A DNA stretch of 64,000 bases from Microcystis aeruginosa Ma_MB_S_20031200_S102 (lineage in GTDB: Bacteria; Cyanobacteriota; Cyanobacteriia; Cyanobacteriales; Microcystaceae): positions 62,001-126,000 of the forward strand of contig SFBI01000067.1 in NCBI GenBank assembly GCA_007095845.1, written 5' to 3'. Position numbers and translations under genes: made by a program. The notes beneath the pieces were generated by a model. It saw only the letters and a list, made by a program, of their open reading frames with translations, had not been told where the DNA came from and made no database searches. Shown piece by piece: positions 54,463 through 64,000 of the stretch (its first letter is position 1; each line of letters begins with the position of its first letter).

Positions 54463-55101
54463 CTATTTACCAAATTTCTTGGCGGGGGTGATGTTTAACA
54501 GGGTTCCTGGTTTGCCCGGGACGGCTCCTTTGATCAGGATTAGGTTGCGTTCGCTATCGATTTTGACTACGGACAGTTTGCGGATGGTCACTTGGGTTGA
54601 TCCGTATTGTCCGGCCATTCTCTTACCCGGGAAAACGCGGCCGGGGGTGGTACCGGCACCGGTGGAACCGGGGAGACGGTGGTTTTTGGAACCGTGGGTC
54701 ATGTTACCGCGTTTGAAGTTATGGCGTTTTTGATAGCCAGAGAAACCTCGTCCGATGGTGGTTCCAGCCACATCGACTAAATCGCCTTCTTGGAAGATAG
54801 CGGCGGTAATTTCCTGGCCTAAAGTGTAGGCGGATGCGTCCTCGAGGCGGTATTCGATTAAATGCCGCAGGGGGGAGACACCGGCTTTGGCTAAATGGCC
54901 GAGTAGCGGTTTGTTGAGGGCTTTTTCTTTGACGGTTTTGTATCCCACTTGAATGGATTCATAACCGTCGGTTTTTTTCGTTTTGACTTGGGTGACGGGA
55001 CAGGGACCGGCTTGAACGACGGTGACGGGAATGGCGACTCCCGTTTTGTTGTCGAAGATTTGGGTCATGCCCAGTTTTGTACCGAGGATACCGATAGACA
55101 C
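54463..55101 (-). CDS. rplC: 50S ribosomal protein L3
   Basis: 212 aa; binds near the 3' end of 23S r[23 protein letters not shown], the tunnel motif [17 protein letters not shown] and [20 protein letters not shown]. First gene of the operon here; rpsJ, first in the E. coli order, is not upstream. Confidence 0.97.
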   Translation of the reverse strand: MSIGILGTKLGMTQIFDNKTGVAIPVTVVQAGPCPVTQVKTKKTDGYESIQVGYKTVKEKALNKPLLGHLAKAGVSPLRHLIEYRLEDASAYTLGQEITAAIFQEGDLVDVAGTTIGRGFSGYQKRHNFKRGNMTHGSKNHRLPGSTGAGTTPGRVFPGKRMAGQYGSTQVTIRKLSVVKIDSERNLILIKGAVPGKPGTLLNITPAKKFGK

Positions 55102-55900
55102 GGATTGTTCTCTTTATCTTTACTAGACGACAATCAAAAATAACGTGGCCGTGGCTATAGGAGCGAGAAAAATCTTTCCCGCTTTATCAGCCTGCCCAAC
55201 TTGAATGACTTTTTTCGAGTTATTTAAGCTGGCATCCCGTTAAATTCGTAAGTAGGACTAGACAGGGTTGCTGGTTCTGCCTAGATTGTTGCTGGTCTTT
55301 GTTTCTTGGGGACTTAAAGGGTTTATCTTCAGTATCCCGGCGAAGACCGAGCGACCAAGGCGGTTCTGCTGGGCAGTGCCTTTAGCACCACCTAAGACCG
55401 ATTTTGGCCACGATCAAATATCATATAACATTTGTGACTTTTTAGGCAAGGGTTTTTTTAGTCACCGGCAATGATCCTATATAGTCTGGAGGTTGAAGTC
55501 TAGGCTGGGTGCAGGGTGTAGGCTGTGGGGTTCTGGGAAAATCTCCTCGCTGTCACCCTTCAAATTGATTAACTTAATTCTCTCGTCTTCATTGCGGGGA
55601 AAGTCTCAAGGGTTTTCCCTACCCCCCACACCCTGTCTCACTTTCAATCTGCTTGTCACCCCTTCAGGTTTCTGGTACTTTTTTAGCCAAAAAATTTGCA
55701 AAACTCTTTCATAGCAAGGCTTAAACTGATATTCAGTAGATCGCAATTATATTATTTATCTTAATGGTGAGGCACAAAGTTTTTCTTTGGGGGAATCGGT
55801 CGTCGGTGGTCGATATCAAATTAGGTTACACTGCTTGATGGGGATTACTTTCAATGGGGAGGGGGATGACAGCATTGTACTATCATCCCTTGTTTGGAGG
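55102..55900 (-). promoter_or_regulatory. Ribosomal operon leader and promoter region
   Basis: About 800 bp without a supported gene. On the minus strand TTGCCT (55449-55444), 18 bp, TATGAT (55425-55420) form a plausible sigma-70 promoter about 320 bp before rplC, implying a long leader. The remainder toward glnB includes an inverted pair CAGGGTGT/ACACCCTG (~55511 and ~55626) of unknown meaning. Confidence 0.4.
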
Positions 55901-56281
<381 letters not shown>

Positions 56282-56422
56282 TTACCTGTTAATTCTAAAC
56301 GCAGAATCCCGACAATAGCGCTTAAAGTCATGATTTCTTCAATTATGGTCCTTGGTCTCGGTCTTCTGTGGTGAAAAATTTCTGGGTGGGAATTAGCCCA
56401 CCCGAAGCCATGAATAAACCAA

Positions 56423-56908
56423 CTAGAGAGATAATCCTAACTGAAGACCAAAAACACCGTGAACTAGCAGTAAAATTAGGGCAATACTGCCGATATAGGC
56501 GTGAACAGTCCGGAAAAGTTCTTTTTTCCCGCCAGCGAAGCCAGTGAGGGACAATAATCCATTGAAAGCTAATAAACCGATTGCGATCGATCCCGTCCAG
56601 AAATGGCTGCTTTCAAGGATTGGATGTTTCTGCATGACTAGGGATAAAACACCACCGGTGTAACCGAGAGCGATAAATAAAAACAGCCAAGGGGCGAGTT
56701 TGCGGTGATCAGCCCGATTTTTGGCTACTACTTCCCCATCTTGGCTTAAACGGCTTTGCCAACCAGCATAGGCAGTATAACTACCCATAACTAAAACCAC
56801 AATCCCCATCATGACTGGATGTCCCCAATGAACGATCGGTTCGGGAGTTCCGAGACTGCGAAAGGCAGCAGCGATCGGCTCTAGCGCATCACTTAAACTT
56901 TGATTCAT
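56423..56908 (-). CDS. DUF4079 membrane protein
   Basis: 161 aa with four predicted helices and conserved histidines in HWGHPVMMGIVVLVMGSYTAYAGWQ (in parts), HPILESSHFWTGSIAIG, AYIGSIALILLLVHGVFG. The His positions suggest a cytochrome b561-like heme or redox membrane protein (inference). Family DUF4079, cyanobacterial. Confidence 0.72.
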   Translation of the reverse strand: MNQSLSDALEPIAAAFRSLGTPEPIVHWGHPVMMGIVVLVMGSYTAYAGWQSRLSQDGEVVAKNRADHRKLAPWLFLFIALGYTGGVLSLVMQKHPILESSHFWTGSIAIGLLAFNGLLSLTGFAGGKKELFRTVHAYIGSIALILLLVHGVFGLQLGLSL

Positions 56909-57106
56909 CTTTGTTACCTAACTTTACAAAACCCTTTTGCCTAAGATTTTAGCCGATCTCTGGTCTGGAAAAACTGCGGTTAGCTGAAAAAATGTCAAGC
57001 CTTCGCTAAATTTCTTAATATTTCCGCTAGAGATGAGCGCAGAAATATAGAATAAAGGCAGGGGAAACCAGGGATCCCCACGGGGATTAACTCCTAGGAG
57101 GGCATT

Positions 57107-57766
57107 ATGACTTATCTGTTCAAAGATCGGCGATCGGCTGGGAGACTATTAGCTAGTTACTTGACAGAATATACCAATAGTGCTGGGGTGCTAGTTTTGG
57201 CTTTGCCTCGGGGTGGGGTTCCGATCGCCTTTGAAATTGCCCAAAGGTTACATTTACCCCTGGATATGTGTTTAGTGCGAAAATTAGGTGTACTGGAGCG
57301 AAAAGAGTTAGCTTTTGGGGCAATCGGTCAGAATGGGGTGCGGGTAATCAATGAAAGTATCGTTGAAGACTTGCACCTATCGGAGGCGATGATGGAACGG
57401 GTAGCAAAGGAAGAAATGCTCGAATTAGAGCGACGGGATCGCTTGTATCGAGGTGAGCGACCCTTTCCGGTCTTGACGGGGAAAACGATTATTCTAGTAG
57501 ATGATGGGATCGCTACGGGAGCAACGATTAAAGCGGCGATTCTGACCCTTAAATCTGGAAATCCTGCTGCTATTATTATTGCTGTTCCTGTTGCGCCACC
57601 GGAAGTCTGTGATCAATTAGAAAAATTAGTCTATCGAGTAATTTGCTTACATAAACCCTACGAATTGAGATCAATTTCTCTTTGGTACGAGGACTTTTCC
57701 CAAACCAGCGATGAGGAGGTGCAAACACTTTTAGCCAGCGTCGATAGTTCTTTGATTTCAGTTTAG
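57107..57766 (+). CDS. Phosphoribosyltransferase family protein
   Basis: 219 aa. Type I PRTase PRPP loop KTIILVDDGIATGATIKAAI, hydrophobic strand LVLALPRGGVPIAFEIA. A preceding good ribosome site AGGAGG is present. These cyanobacterial proteins are annotated as phosphoribosyltransferase of unknown substrate; the length and missing hood signatures do not identify purine or pyrimidine specificity. Confidence 0.82.
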   Translation: MTYLFKDRRSAGRLLASYLTEYTNSAGVLVLALPRGGVPIAFEIAQRLHLPLDMCLVRKLGVLERKELAFGAIGQNGVRVINESIVEDLHLSEAMMERVAKEEMLELERRDRLYRGERPFPVLTGKTIILVDDGIATGATIKAAILTLKSGNPAAIIIAVPVAPPEVCDQLEKLVYRVICLHKPYELRSISLWYEDFSQTSDEEVQTLLASVDSSLISV

Positions 57767-57767
57767 G

Positions 57768-57787
57768 GAATTATGAATTATGAATTA
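57768..57787. repeat. Short TGAATTA array
   Basis: About 2.5 TGAATTA units immediately after the phosphoribosyltransferase stop. Confidence 0.7.
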
Positions 57788-57894
57788 GGAAGTGGGGAGT
57801 GGGAAGTGGGGAGACCACTTAGTGTGCGTTGCGGGGGGAGAGTAAATAACAGCAATCTCCTGAATTCAGAAGTCAAAATTGAGACTTCAGAGTT

Positions 57895-58197
57895 CTAACT
57901 TTTGACTTCTACGGCATCGGTATCAACGGTATTGGTTGGGGAAGAAACTTCAGTTTGATTATTTACTCTCCCCGGACGGCGATTGCGATAATCAAGAACT
58001 AATCGTGATAATTCCGTGGTTAAAAGGGTGAGGACAATCCCATCATCAATCCAACCAATAATCGGGAAAACGTCAGGAGAAATATCGAGGGGACTAAACA
58101 GATAAACCATAGTTCCCAGAATGATAATCCAACGATATTTAGGGTGACTGATTTTGCTGCTGTACCAGTTGTAAAAAGATTCAACAATCGGTTTCAT
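57895..58197 (-). CDS. YkvA-type (DUF1232) membrane protein
   Basis: 100 aa from the ATG at 58195-58197, which has GAGGA upstream (a GTG 6 codons earlier is possible). DUF1232 core: LFSPLDISPDVFPIIGWIDD with the aspartate-proline motif, and a membrane helix (RWIIILGTMVYLFS). C-terminal tail is polar, rich in T/E/V. Function unknown. Confidence 0.75.
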   Translation of the reverse strand: MKPIVESFYNWYSSKISHPKYRWIIILGTMVYLFSPLDISPDVFPIIGWIDDGIVLTLLTTELSRLVLDYRNRRPGRVNNQTEVSSPTNTVDTDAVEVKS

Positions 58198-58215
58198 TAA
58201 TTTGTCCTCGTTCAC

Positions 58216-58443
58216 TGGGATAATTTAATTGTGTCAGGTTCCACTTGGGGGTGATAGTGGGGTTTTGCCCCCCATTATGTAGGGTTATCCCCGCTAATTA
58301 TCCACTAAAAATGCCCCGAAGAAAATTCACCTTTAGGGATGAGCCTGAAGTATTATTACTGGATGCTTAAGAGGGGAGATAGTGGCATCTTTATCCCCTA
58401 TAATAGGCGATGACAAACTAATCAATTATCTGCCAGTGTAAGG
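58216..58443. other. Intergenic region upstream of prepilin peptidase
   Basis: No ORF or clear repeat. It separates the divergent DUF1232 gene and the prepilin peptidase and presumably holds both promoters. Confidence 0.35.
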
Positions 58444-59253
58444 ATGGAAACCCTCTTTCATCTAGCTACTTTTACCTTTGTCTTCGCTTTTGGTGCCTCG
58501 GTGGGCAGTTTTTTAAACGTGGTCATCTATAGATTGCCCCAGGGGATATCTCTAGTTTATCCCCCTTCCCACTGTCCGAAATGTCACCACAGGTTGGGGA
58601 AAAGCGAGAATATACCCGTTTTCGGCTGGTTATGGCTAGGGGGTCGCTGTCGCTGGTGCAAAACCCCGATTTCTGTCCGTTATCCAGCGATCGAAACTTT
58701 TACTGGTTTATTATTTTGTCTGGTTTTAGAAGATTTTAGCTTTTCTTGGCAGACCCTCGGCTATTGGATTCTCCTCAGTTGGTTATTAGCTTTAGCTTTG
58801 ATTGATTTTGACACGATGACGCTTCCCAACTCCCTCACCCAATCGGGATTAGTTTTAGGGATAGTTTTTCAGACTCTTTTAGGTTGGCAAAATAATCAAA
58901 GTGTTATCTATCTTTTTTCAGCGATCGCTAGTGCGGTTTTAGGAGTCTGGTTATTTGATCTGATCCGGTGGGGGGGGAGTTTTGCTCTCGGACAACAGGC
59001 CATGGGGGGAGGAGATGCGAAATTAGCGGCCATGATCGGTGCTTGGTTAGGATGGCAAGCATTATTAGTCACCGCTTTTCTGGCCTGCGCTATTGGGGCG
59101 GCGATCGGGATGACGGGCATTTTTCTGGGTAAAATGGCAAAAAAACAAGCTATACCCTTCGGTCCATGTCTTGCCCTCGGCGCTCTGATGAGTGTATTTT
59201 GGAGTGATAAGATCATCTCAGTCTATCAAACCATTTTTTTCCCTTTGTTGTAA
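58444..59253 (+). CDS. pilD: Prepilin peptidase / N-methyltransferase
   Basis: 269 aa, a type IV pilus leader peptidase (A24 family). N-terminal VGSFLNVVIYRLP, zinc-type Cys pairs CPKCHHRLG and CRWCKTPISVRYP, aspartyl active site: LALIDFDTMTLPN and GGGDAKLAAMIGAWLG. Eight membrane helices. Matures PilA-type pilins for motility, transformation and twitching. Confidence 0.95.
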   Translation: METLFHLATFTFVFAFGASVGSFLNVVIYRLPQGISLVYPPSHCPKCHHRLGKSENIPVFGWLWLGGRCRWCKTPISVRYPAIETFTGLLFCLVLEDFSFSWQTLGYWILLSWLLALALIDFDTMTLPNSLTQSGLVLGIVFQTLLGWQNNQSVIYLFSAIASAVLGVWLFDLIRWGGSFALGQQAMGGGDAKLAAMIGAWLGWQALLVTAFLACAIGAAIGMTGIFLGKMAKKQAIPFGPCLALGALMSVFWSDKIISVYQTIFFPLL

Positions 59254-59294
59254 AAAAGTTATCCTGTAATTAAATCTTGATACAATAGTTTTCC

Positions 59295-59504
59295 GTGTCT
59301 TGGATCACCGTCAGAACAACCCCGAGTCGTTGGGAAGCAGATTGGCTACAGGAAATGCTCAAAGCTCACGACATCCCCAGTCGCGTTATCGCTATTGGCC
59401 CTGGTATTTATTGCGGCCAAGGTCATCAGGCTGCTCTACAAGTCCGTCCCCAAGATCGCTGGACAGCACTTTTGTTATTAAGTCCTCTAGAGGAAAGTCT
59501 ATAA
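59295..59504 (+). CDS. Small DUF2007-like protein
   Basis: 69 aa from a GTG at 59295. The sequence WITVRTTPSRWEADWLQEML, then AHDIPSRVIAIGPG resembles the DUF2007 putative signal-transducing family, with a ferredoxin-like fold. Downstream end is 19 bp before accD, so the two are likely co-transcribed. Confidence 0.65.
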   Translation: MSWITVRTTPSRWEADWLQEMLKAHDIPSRVIAIGPGIYCGQGHQAALQVRPQDRWTALLLLSPLEESL

Positions 59505-59523
59505 ATTGTCTTTATTTTAAACT

Positions 59524-60483
59524 ATGTCTCTATTTGATTGGTTTGCAAATCGCCAAAAAACAGAACCCAAGGTTCAACAACAACAGGAACGAGAAATAGC
59601 CGATGGTTTATGGACAAAATGCCCAAATTGCGGCGTTTTGGCCTATACGAAGGATTTATTAGCTAATCAACTGGTGTGTCTCGATTGCGGTCATCATAAT
59701 CGGGTGGAAAGTGAAGAAAGAATTCGCCAGTTAGTGGATGCTAATACTTGGAATTGCCTTGATGAACAGATTCGACCGACGGATCCCCTCAAATTTCGCG
59801 ATCGAAAAAGTTATAGCGATCGCATCCGAGAAACCCAAGAAAAAACTGGTCTGACGGATGCTGTCCAGACGGGAATGGGGACAATCGATGGTTTACCCTT
59901 AGCTTTAGGGGTGATGGACTTCCGTTTTATGGGAGGTAGTATGGGATCGGTGGTGGGAGAAAAACTCTGTCGTTTGACGGAACGCGCTACCGATGAAAGT
60001 TTACCCCTGGTGATTATCTGCGCTTCTGGTGGGGCGAGAATGCAGGAGGGAATGTTAAGTTTAATGCAGATGGCCAAGATTTCTGGCGCTCTTAACCGGC
60101 ACCGGGAAGCAAAGTTACTTTATATTCCCGTCTTGACTAATCCCACCACGGGAGGAGTCACGGCCAGTTTTGCCATGTTGGGAGATATTATTATCGCCGA
60201 ACCGAAGGCTACTATCGGTTTTGCGGGGAAGCGGGTAATTGAACAGACTTTGCGGGAGAAATTGCCGGAAGGTTTCCAAACATCGGAATACTTGTTAAAA
60301 CACGGGTTTGTCGATGCGATCGTTCCCCGTACCCATCTCAAAAAAACTCTCGCTCAATTAATTAGTTTACATCAGCCCTTTTTCCCCTTGTTATCCCCCC
60401 TGAACAGTCATCATCCATACAGTCAACCGGAGTTAATCCCCCTGAAAACAGCCCAAGGACAAATAATAGTTGAATCCCTGTAG
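59524..60483 (+). CDS. accD: Acetyl-CoA carboxylase carboxyltransferase beta subunit
   Basis: 319 aa. N-terminal C4 zinc ribbon [20 protein letters not shown] then LDCGHHNR (~33-61); crotonase-like carboxyltransferase core [38 protein letters not shown]. Works with AccA (elsewhere) to transfer carboxyl from biotin to acetyl-CoA in fatty acid synthesis. Standard length. Confidence 0.97.
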   Translation: MSLFDWFANRQKTEPKVQQQQEREIADGLWTKCPNCGVLAYTKDLLANQLVCLDCGHHNRVESEERIRQLVDANTWNCLDEQIRPTDPLKFRDRKSYSDRIRETQEKTGLTDAVQTGMGTIDGLPLALGVMDFRFMGGSMGSVVGEKLCRLTERATDESLPLVIICASGGARMQEGMLSLMQMAKISGALNRHREAKLLYIPVLTNPTTGGVTASFAMLGDIIIAEPKATIGFAGKRVIEQTLREKLPEGFQTSEYLLKHGFVDAIVPRTHLKKTLAQLISLHQPFFPLLSPLNSHHPYSQPELIPLKTAQGQIIVESL

Positions 60484-60562
60484 GACAGCACTGAAGTTGC
60501 CAGTCCGAGCATTTGTACTAAAATTTTCCTGATCGGCAGTTTCAATTTAGTACATCCCACAC

Positions 60563-60946
60563 TTAACCGGGTTGACAGTGATCGCAAAGTCCAAAAAATT
60601 CGAGAGTATGGTAATAAACCTTGAATTGGTGGGATTTTTCGAGTTTTTCTTCCAATTCGTGAACGGGACACTCATTAAAGACGATAGACCGACCGCAATG
60701 AATACAGGTAAGATGGTGTTGATCCTGCTGAACGGAACTGTAGAGGGATTCTCCTGTGACTAGGGTTCTCACCTGCACTGCACCCTGTAATTTTAGGGAT
60801 TCTAGGGCGCGGTAAACAGTGGCTAACCCCATATTTTGGTCACGCTGACGGAGTTCCACAAACAATTCCTGAGCGGATACTGCCCGATTTAAGGTTTTGA
60901 GTAAGTGGATAATGCGCTCTTGCGATCGGGTGCGTTGGGATTTCAT
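60563..60946 (-). CDS. zur: Zinc uptake regulator Zur (Fur family)
   Basis: 127 aa from the ATG at 60944-60946 (a TTG 7 codons earlier is in frame). DNA-binding helix-turn-helix GLATVYRALESLKLQGAVQV; metal sites HHLTCIHCGRSIVFNECPVH and LCDHCQPG with two CxxC pairs. The region closely follows cyanobacterial Zur sequences as I remember them; PerR or Fur would differ at the HHLTC and CPVHELEE segments. It is divergent from purS with only 31 bp between starts. Confidence 0.85.
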   Translation of the reverse strand: MKSQRTRSQERIIHLLKTLNRAVSAQELFVELRQRDQNMGLATVYRALESLKLQGAVQVRTLVTGESLYSSVQQDQHHLTCIHCGRSIVFNECPVHELEEKLEKSHQFKVYYHTLEFFGLCDHCQPG

Positions 60947-60977
60947 ATCAAAAAGGTCAGCGATCAAATTTAATTCT

Positions 60978-61253
60978 ATGCCAAAAAATTATCAGTGCTG
61001 TATTTATGTTACCCTGCGCCCTTCGGTTCTCGATCCGGCGGGTACGGCGGTAGAGTCGGGATTAAAACAATTGGGTTATGATACTGTAGCTGGGGTGCGA
61101 ATTGGTAAGTATATTGAGCTTACCGTAACAGCAGCGGATGAAACCAGCGCTCGCGCGCAATTGGATCAAATGTGCGATCAACTATTGGCTAATCCTGTGA
61201 TTGAAAATTATCGCTTTGATTTGCATTGTCAGGAGATAGGGGATAGAGATTAG
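60978..61253 (+). CDS. purS: Phosphoribosylformylglycinamidine synthase subunit PurS
   Basis: 91 aa from the ATG at 60978 (upstream in-frame codons lie inside zur and are not used). IYVTLRPSVLDPAGTAVESG and GYDTVAGVRIGKYIELTVTA are family hallmarks. Structural partner linking PurL and PurQ. purQ follows, separated by an octamer minisatellite. Confidence 0.95.
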   Translation: MPKNYQCCIYVTLRPSVLDPAGTAVESGLKQLGYDTVAGVRIGKYIELTVTAADETSARAQLDQMCDQLLANPVIENYRFDLHCQEIGDRD

Positions 61254-61257
61254 GGGA

Positions 61258-61449
61258 TAGGGAAATGGGGGAATGGGGAAATGGGGAAATGGGGAAATGG
61301 GGAAATGGGGAAATGGGGACATGGGGAAATGGGGACATGGGGAAATGGGGACATGGGGACATGGGGAAATGGGGAAATGGGGACATGGGGACATGGGAAA
61401 ATGGGGAAATGGGGACATGGGAAAATGGGGAAATGGGGACATGGGGAAA
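61258..61449. repeat. GGGGAAAT/GGGGACAT octamer minisatellite
   Basis: About 23 consecutive 8-bp units, mostly GGGGAAAT or GGGGACAT with one GGGGGAAT, between the purS stop and purQ. Because 8 and 3 share no factor, all three plus frames encode the same repeated octapeptide (MGKWGNGE-like) and stay open. Runs of GGGG every 8 bases also suit G-quadruplex formation. Confidence 0.95.
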
Positions 61450-61517
61450 TTCACCCAATACCCCAACACCCATCTGATGAGAGCTTTCTGCACAATGAAT
61501 TAACCAAGTTAAAAATT

Positions 61518-62204
61518 ATGAAGTTTGGGATTATTGTTTTCCCCGGATCGAATTGCGATCGAGATGTGGCAACGGTGACGGAGGGGATTTTTCAGCAACC
61601 TACCCGCTATATTTGGCATCAAGAGACGGATTTAGGGGATGTGGATGTGATTGTGGTACCGGGGGGATTTAGTTACGGTGATTATTTGCGCTGTGGTGCG
61701 ATCGCTCGTTTTTCGCCGGCGATGAAAACTGTCCGAGAAGAAGCCGAAAAAGGTAAATTAGTTTTAGGCATCTGTAACGGTTTTCAGGTATTAACGGAAA
61801 TCGGGCTGCTACCCGGTGCCTTAATTCGTAATCGCGATTTACATTTTATCTGCGATCGAGTGCCGGTAAAAGTGGAAAATAATCAATCTGTTTGGACGCG
61901 GGGTTATCAACCGCAACAGCTTCTTAATTTGCCGATTGCCCACGGGGAAGGGCGTTATTATGCCGCAGAAGATACGTTAAAATCTCTAGAGGATAACGGA
62001 CAAATTCTCTTTCGTTATTGTACTCCCACAGCAGAGGTGAATGAGTCTGGTAATCCTAACGGATCGTTAAATAATATTGCAGGAATTACCAATAAAGCAG
62101 GAAATGTGCTAGGAATGATGCCTCATCCCGAACGGGCTGCCGATCCGCTGCTCAATTTGACCGATGGTAGTCTATTATTTCGGGAGTTGATCAATTGTTG
62201 TTGA
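61518..62204 (+). CDS. purQ: Phosphoribosylformylglycinamidine synthase subunit PurQ
   Basis: 228 aa from the ATG at 61518. Glutamine amidotransferase: MKFGIIVFPGSNCDRDVATV, VVPGGFSYGDYLRCGAIARF, the catalytic Cys in GICNGFQVLTEIGLLPGALI and C-terminal GMMPHPERA. An in-frame extension upstream through the octamer array (from 61281) is an open-frame artefact. Operon order is purS-purQ. Confidence 0.96.
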   Translation: MKFGIIVFPGSNCDRDVATVTEGIFQQPTRYIWHQETDLGDVDVIVVPGGFSYGDYLRCGAIARFSPAMKTVREEAEKGKLVLGICNGFQVLTEIGLLPGALIRNRDLHFICDRVPVKVENNQSVWTRGYQPQQLLNLPIAHGEGRYYAAEDTLKSLEDNGQILFRYCTPTAEVNESGNPNGSLNNIAGITNKAGNVLGMMPHPERAADPLLNLTDGSLLFRELINCC

Positions 62205-62431
62205 CTAGACCTCTTGTAAAAATCAAAAATTGTTGTTAGGGTCAGTAGCCGGTCGTCAGTAGTCAGGAGAATTAAAAATGAATAATAATCAATTAAATGG
62301 TCTATTTACCGACTTTAGGCAATTTAATCCTTATTTTTGCCGTTTTTAAACCATCAAATAGTTGGGTTTTTAGGGGTTTAGTTGAAATTTACCGGATGAC
62401 TGATAACTGATAACTGATAACTGATAATCCT
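62205..62431. other. Intergenic region with dispersed motif and GATAACT array
   Basis: Contains TAGACCTCTTGTAAAAATCA plus 8 more bases (62206-62233), identical to 27315-27342. A GATAACT heptamer array (62397-62428) precedes the start of the next gene. Confidence 0.65.
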
Positions 62432-63358
62432 GTGGCTGTTTTAAAAGATAATCGGGCTACTGTCCAAAAAGTTCTCTGGATCACCCTGCTGCTGAATATG
62501 TTGGTTATGGCGATCAAAGCGGGGGTGGGTTTGAGAATTAGTTCTTTGAGTCTGCAAGCGGATGCTCTCCACAGTGTCACCGATAGTGCTAATAATGTCT
62601 TGGGACTGATAGCGATGCGGTTTTCCTCTCCCTATCCCGATCGAGATCATCCCTACGGACATCTGAAATACGAAGCGATTGGAGCTTTAGCGATCGCTGC
62701 ATTTTTGGGGATTGCCTGTTTTGAAATCTTGCAAGGGGCGATCATGCGTATTATCAAAGGCGGAAAACCCGTCGAGATTGCCGGTCCGGAATTATGGCTA
62801 TTAATTATCGTTTTAGGGGTGAATATTTTTGTCACCTATTATGAAAGATCCGTGGGGCAGCGTGTCGGTAGTGTGATTTTGATTGCCGATGCTCGTCATA
62901 CCATGAGTGATGTATGGGTGACAATTACAGTTTTATTGGGTTTAGTCGGGGTTTGGGTGGGTAATACGGCTAATATTTCCCAATTACAATGGTTAGATGT
63001 GATTTTGTCCTTTCCTGTTGCTTTTTTGGTGTTTAGCAGTGGTTGGAAAGTTCTCAAGGAAAATTTACCTTTGTTAGTGGATGAAATGGCGATCGCTCCT
63101 GAAGTGATTCATCAAATTGTCCTGGAGGTGCCGGGGGTGCTTAATTGTCATGCGATCGCATCTCGGGGAGTGGTGGGAAGACAGGTATTTATAGAAATGC
63201 ACCTAATTGTCTCCGCTGAAGATGTGGAAACTGCTCATGCAATCACGGAAGCGGTAGAAGCAAGATTAAGTCAACAATTTAGCCCTGTGAGAATTTTAAT
63301 TCACGTTGAACCGCCAGATTATCACTCCGATCGGATCACTTTTGATGAAGAAGTGTGA
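62432..63358 (+). CDS. Cation diffusion facilitator (CDF) family efflux protein
   Basis: 308 aa, GTG start at 62432 directly after the heptamer array, since a stop is upstream in frame. Six membrane helices with motifs [19 protein letters not shown] (HxxxD) and [20 protein letters not shown] (DxxxHxxxD), C-terminal cytoplasmic domain with [15 protein letters not shown]. Exports divalent metals such as Zn, Co, Mn or Fe; the specific metal cannot be told. Confidence 0.9.
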   Translation: MAVLKDNRATVQKVLWITLLLNMLVMAIKAGVGLRISSLSLQADALHSVTDSANNVLGLIAMRFSSPYPDRDHPYGHLKYEAIGALAIAAFLGIACFEILQGAIMRIIKGGKPVEIAGPELWLLIIVLGVNIFVTYYERSVGQRVGSVILIADARHTMSDVWVTITVLLGLVGVWVGNTANISQLQWLDVILSFPVAFLVFSSGWKVLKENLPLLVDEMAIAPEVIHQIVLEVPGVLNCHAIASRGVVGRQVFIEMHLIVSAEDVETAHAITEAVEARLSQQFSPVRILIHVEPPDYHSDRITFDEEV

Positions 63359-63404
63359 AGCAAAAAAGCCTAGAATAAGTAGCGAACTTTTGCTAGAGGT
63401 GGCC

Positions 63405-64000
63405 ATGGCGACAGAAAATCAAGCTAGGAGCATAGTAATTACTGGTGGAGCAGGATTTATCGGCTCGAATTTTGTTCATCATTGGTGCGAGAATTATCCT
63501 GAGGATCGTGTCATTGTTCTCGATGCTCTTACCTATGCAGGCAATTTGCATAATTTAGCGACACTGAAAGATAGAAAGAATTTCCATTTTCTGCAAGGGG
63601 ATATCTGCGATCAAGCTTTAGTTGATGAGTTATTTACCAGTGAAAATATCGATACAGTTGCCCATTTTGCCGCCGAATCCCATGTGGATCGATCAATTCT
63701 TGGTCCTGGAGCTTTTGTGCAAACTAATGTGGTGGGAACTTTTACTCTATTAGAAAGTTTTCGGCAACATTGGTTAAGTAATCATCAACCCGATAACTAT
63801 CGTTTTCTGCACGTTTCCACCGATGAGGTTTATGGCAGTTTAGGAGTAGATGATCCTGCTTTTACCGAAACTACTCCCTATGCTCCTAATAGTCCCTATT
63901 CTGCCTCAAAAGCGGGGAGTGATCATCTAGCGAGAGCTTATTTTCACACCTACGGAATGCCGACAATTATTACTAATTGCTCTAATAATTATGGTTCTTA
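63405..64000 (+). CDS. rfbB: dTDP-glucose 4,6-dehydratase, 5' part (3' end outside window)
   Basis: ATG at 63405; about 198 codons are visible and remain open at the window end. Rossmann [14 protein letters not shown], then [40 protein letters not shown] and [11 protein letters not shown] with the Tyr-xxx-Lys pair. Converts dTDP-glucose to dTDP-4-keto-6-deoxyglucose for rhamnose and related surface sugars. Starts 46 bp after the CDF gene. Confidence 0.95.
   Translation, partial: MATENQARSIVITGGAGFIGSNFVHHWCENYPEDRVIVLDALTYAGNLHNLATLKDRKNFHFLQGDICDQALVDELFTSENIDTVAHFAAESHVDRSILGPGAFVQTNVVGTFTLLESFRQHWLSNHQPDNYRFLHVSTDEVYGSLGVDDPAFTETTPYAPNSPYSASKAGSDHLARAYFHTYGMPTIITNCSNNYGS

Noticed and set aside
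61281-61517. Long N-terminal extension of PurQ through the repeat
   Set aside because: Open only because an 8-bp unit without stops is open in all frames; PurQ family begins at 61518.

Overview
The window looks like chromosomal DNA of a unicellular cyanobacterium, most likely Microcystis. This rests on a complete allophycocyanin operon (apcA-apcB-apcC), psaE, cyAbrB-type and Tab2-type regulators, a solanesyl diphosphate synthase, frequent HIP1-like GCGATCGC octamers, and many short tandem heptamer arrays (TTATCAG, AATTCAT, AGTAAAC, TTAAAAC types) between genes. No tRNA, rRNA, CRISPR array or intact transposase gene was found.

Layout. 0-8.4 kb: 3' part of argS, three small cyanobacterial genes, then a minus-strand cluster that looks like part of a DNA-phosphorothioation-linked (Dnd) defence locus: a PLD-nuclease/DEAD-box helicase, a 55-aa ORF, a DndD-like SMC ATPase and a small coupled protein. 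No DndB, DndC or DndE is visible. 8.4-14.9 kb: rsmE, psaE, a cobA-hemD fusion, cdsA and solanesyl diphosphate synthase. 15-16.6 kb: a mosaic patch with a TnpB-type transposon end, a CoiA-like nuclease gene and a [2Fe-2S] protein whose C-terminus appears replaced by a fragment of a type I restriction subunit. 16.6-26 kb: citramalate synthase, a VapBC-like pair, an ABC permease, rimM, Tab2, a CPBP protease, a candidate structured ncRNA, a cyAbrB regulator and sdhB. 26-31.5 kb: CsgG-like protein, then an accessory block (Uma2 nuclease, methyltransferase-Mrr fusion) between two direct copies of an Rpn/DUF4351 gene, followed by a MITE. 31.5-40.8 kb: DUF3326 operon, apcABC, a branched-chain amino acid permease, a lumenal pentapeptide protein with purK, and an SGNH hydrolase. 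41-43.5 kb: an HsdR_N-methyltransferase gene broken by a ~110-bp insertion.

43.9-55.1 kb is the large minus-strand ribosomal protein operon, rplC to rplO, then secY and adk. It ends at adk; infA, rpmJ, rpsM, rpsK and rpoA, which commonly follow in other cyanobacteria, are not here. Heptamer arrays sit in several of its intergenic gaps. 55.9-64 kb: glnB (PII), a phosphoribosyltransferase, prepilin peptidase, accD, zur divergent from purS, purQ separated from purS by a G-rich octamer minisatellite, a cation efflux protein and the 5' part of rfbB.

Most genes are core housekeeping or photosynthesis functions. The accessory content is concentrated at 3.3-8 kb, 15-16.6 kb, 27.4-31.5 kb and 41-43.5 kb, and is dominated by DNA modification, restriction and nuclease genes in varying states of decay. 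All functional calls are from reading the translated sequence; no database search was run.
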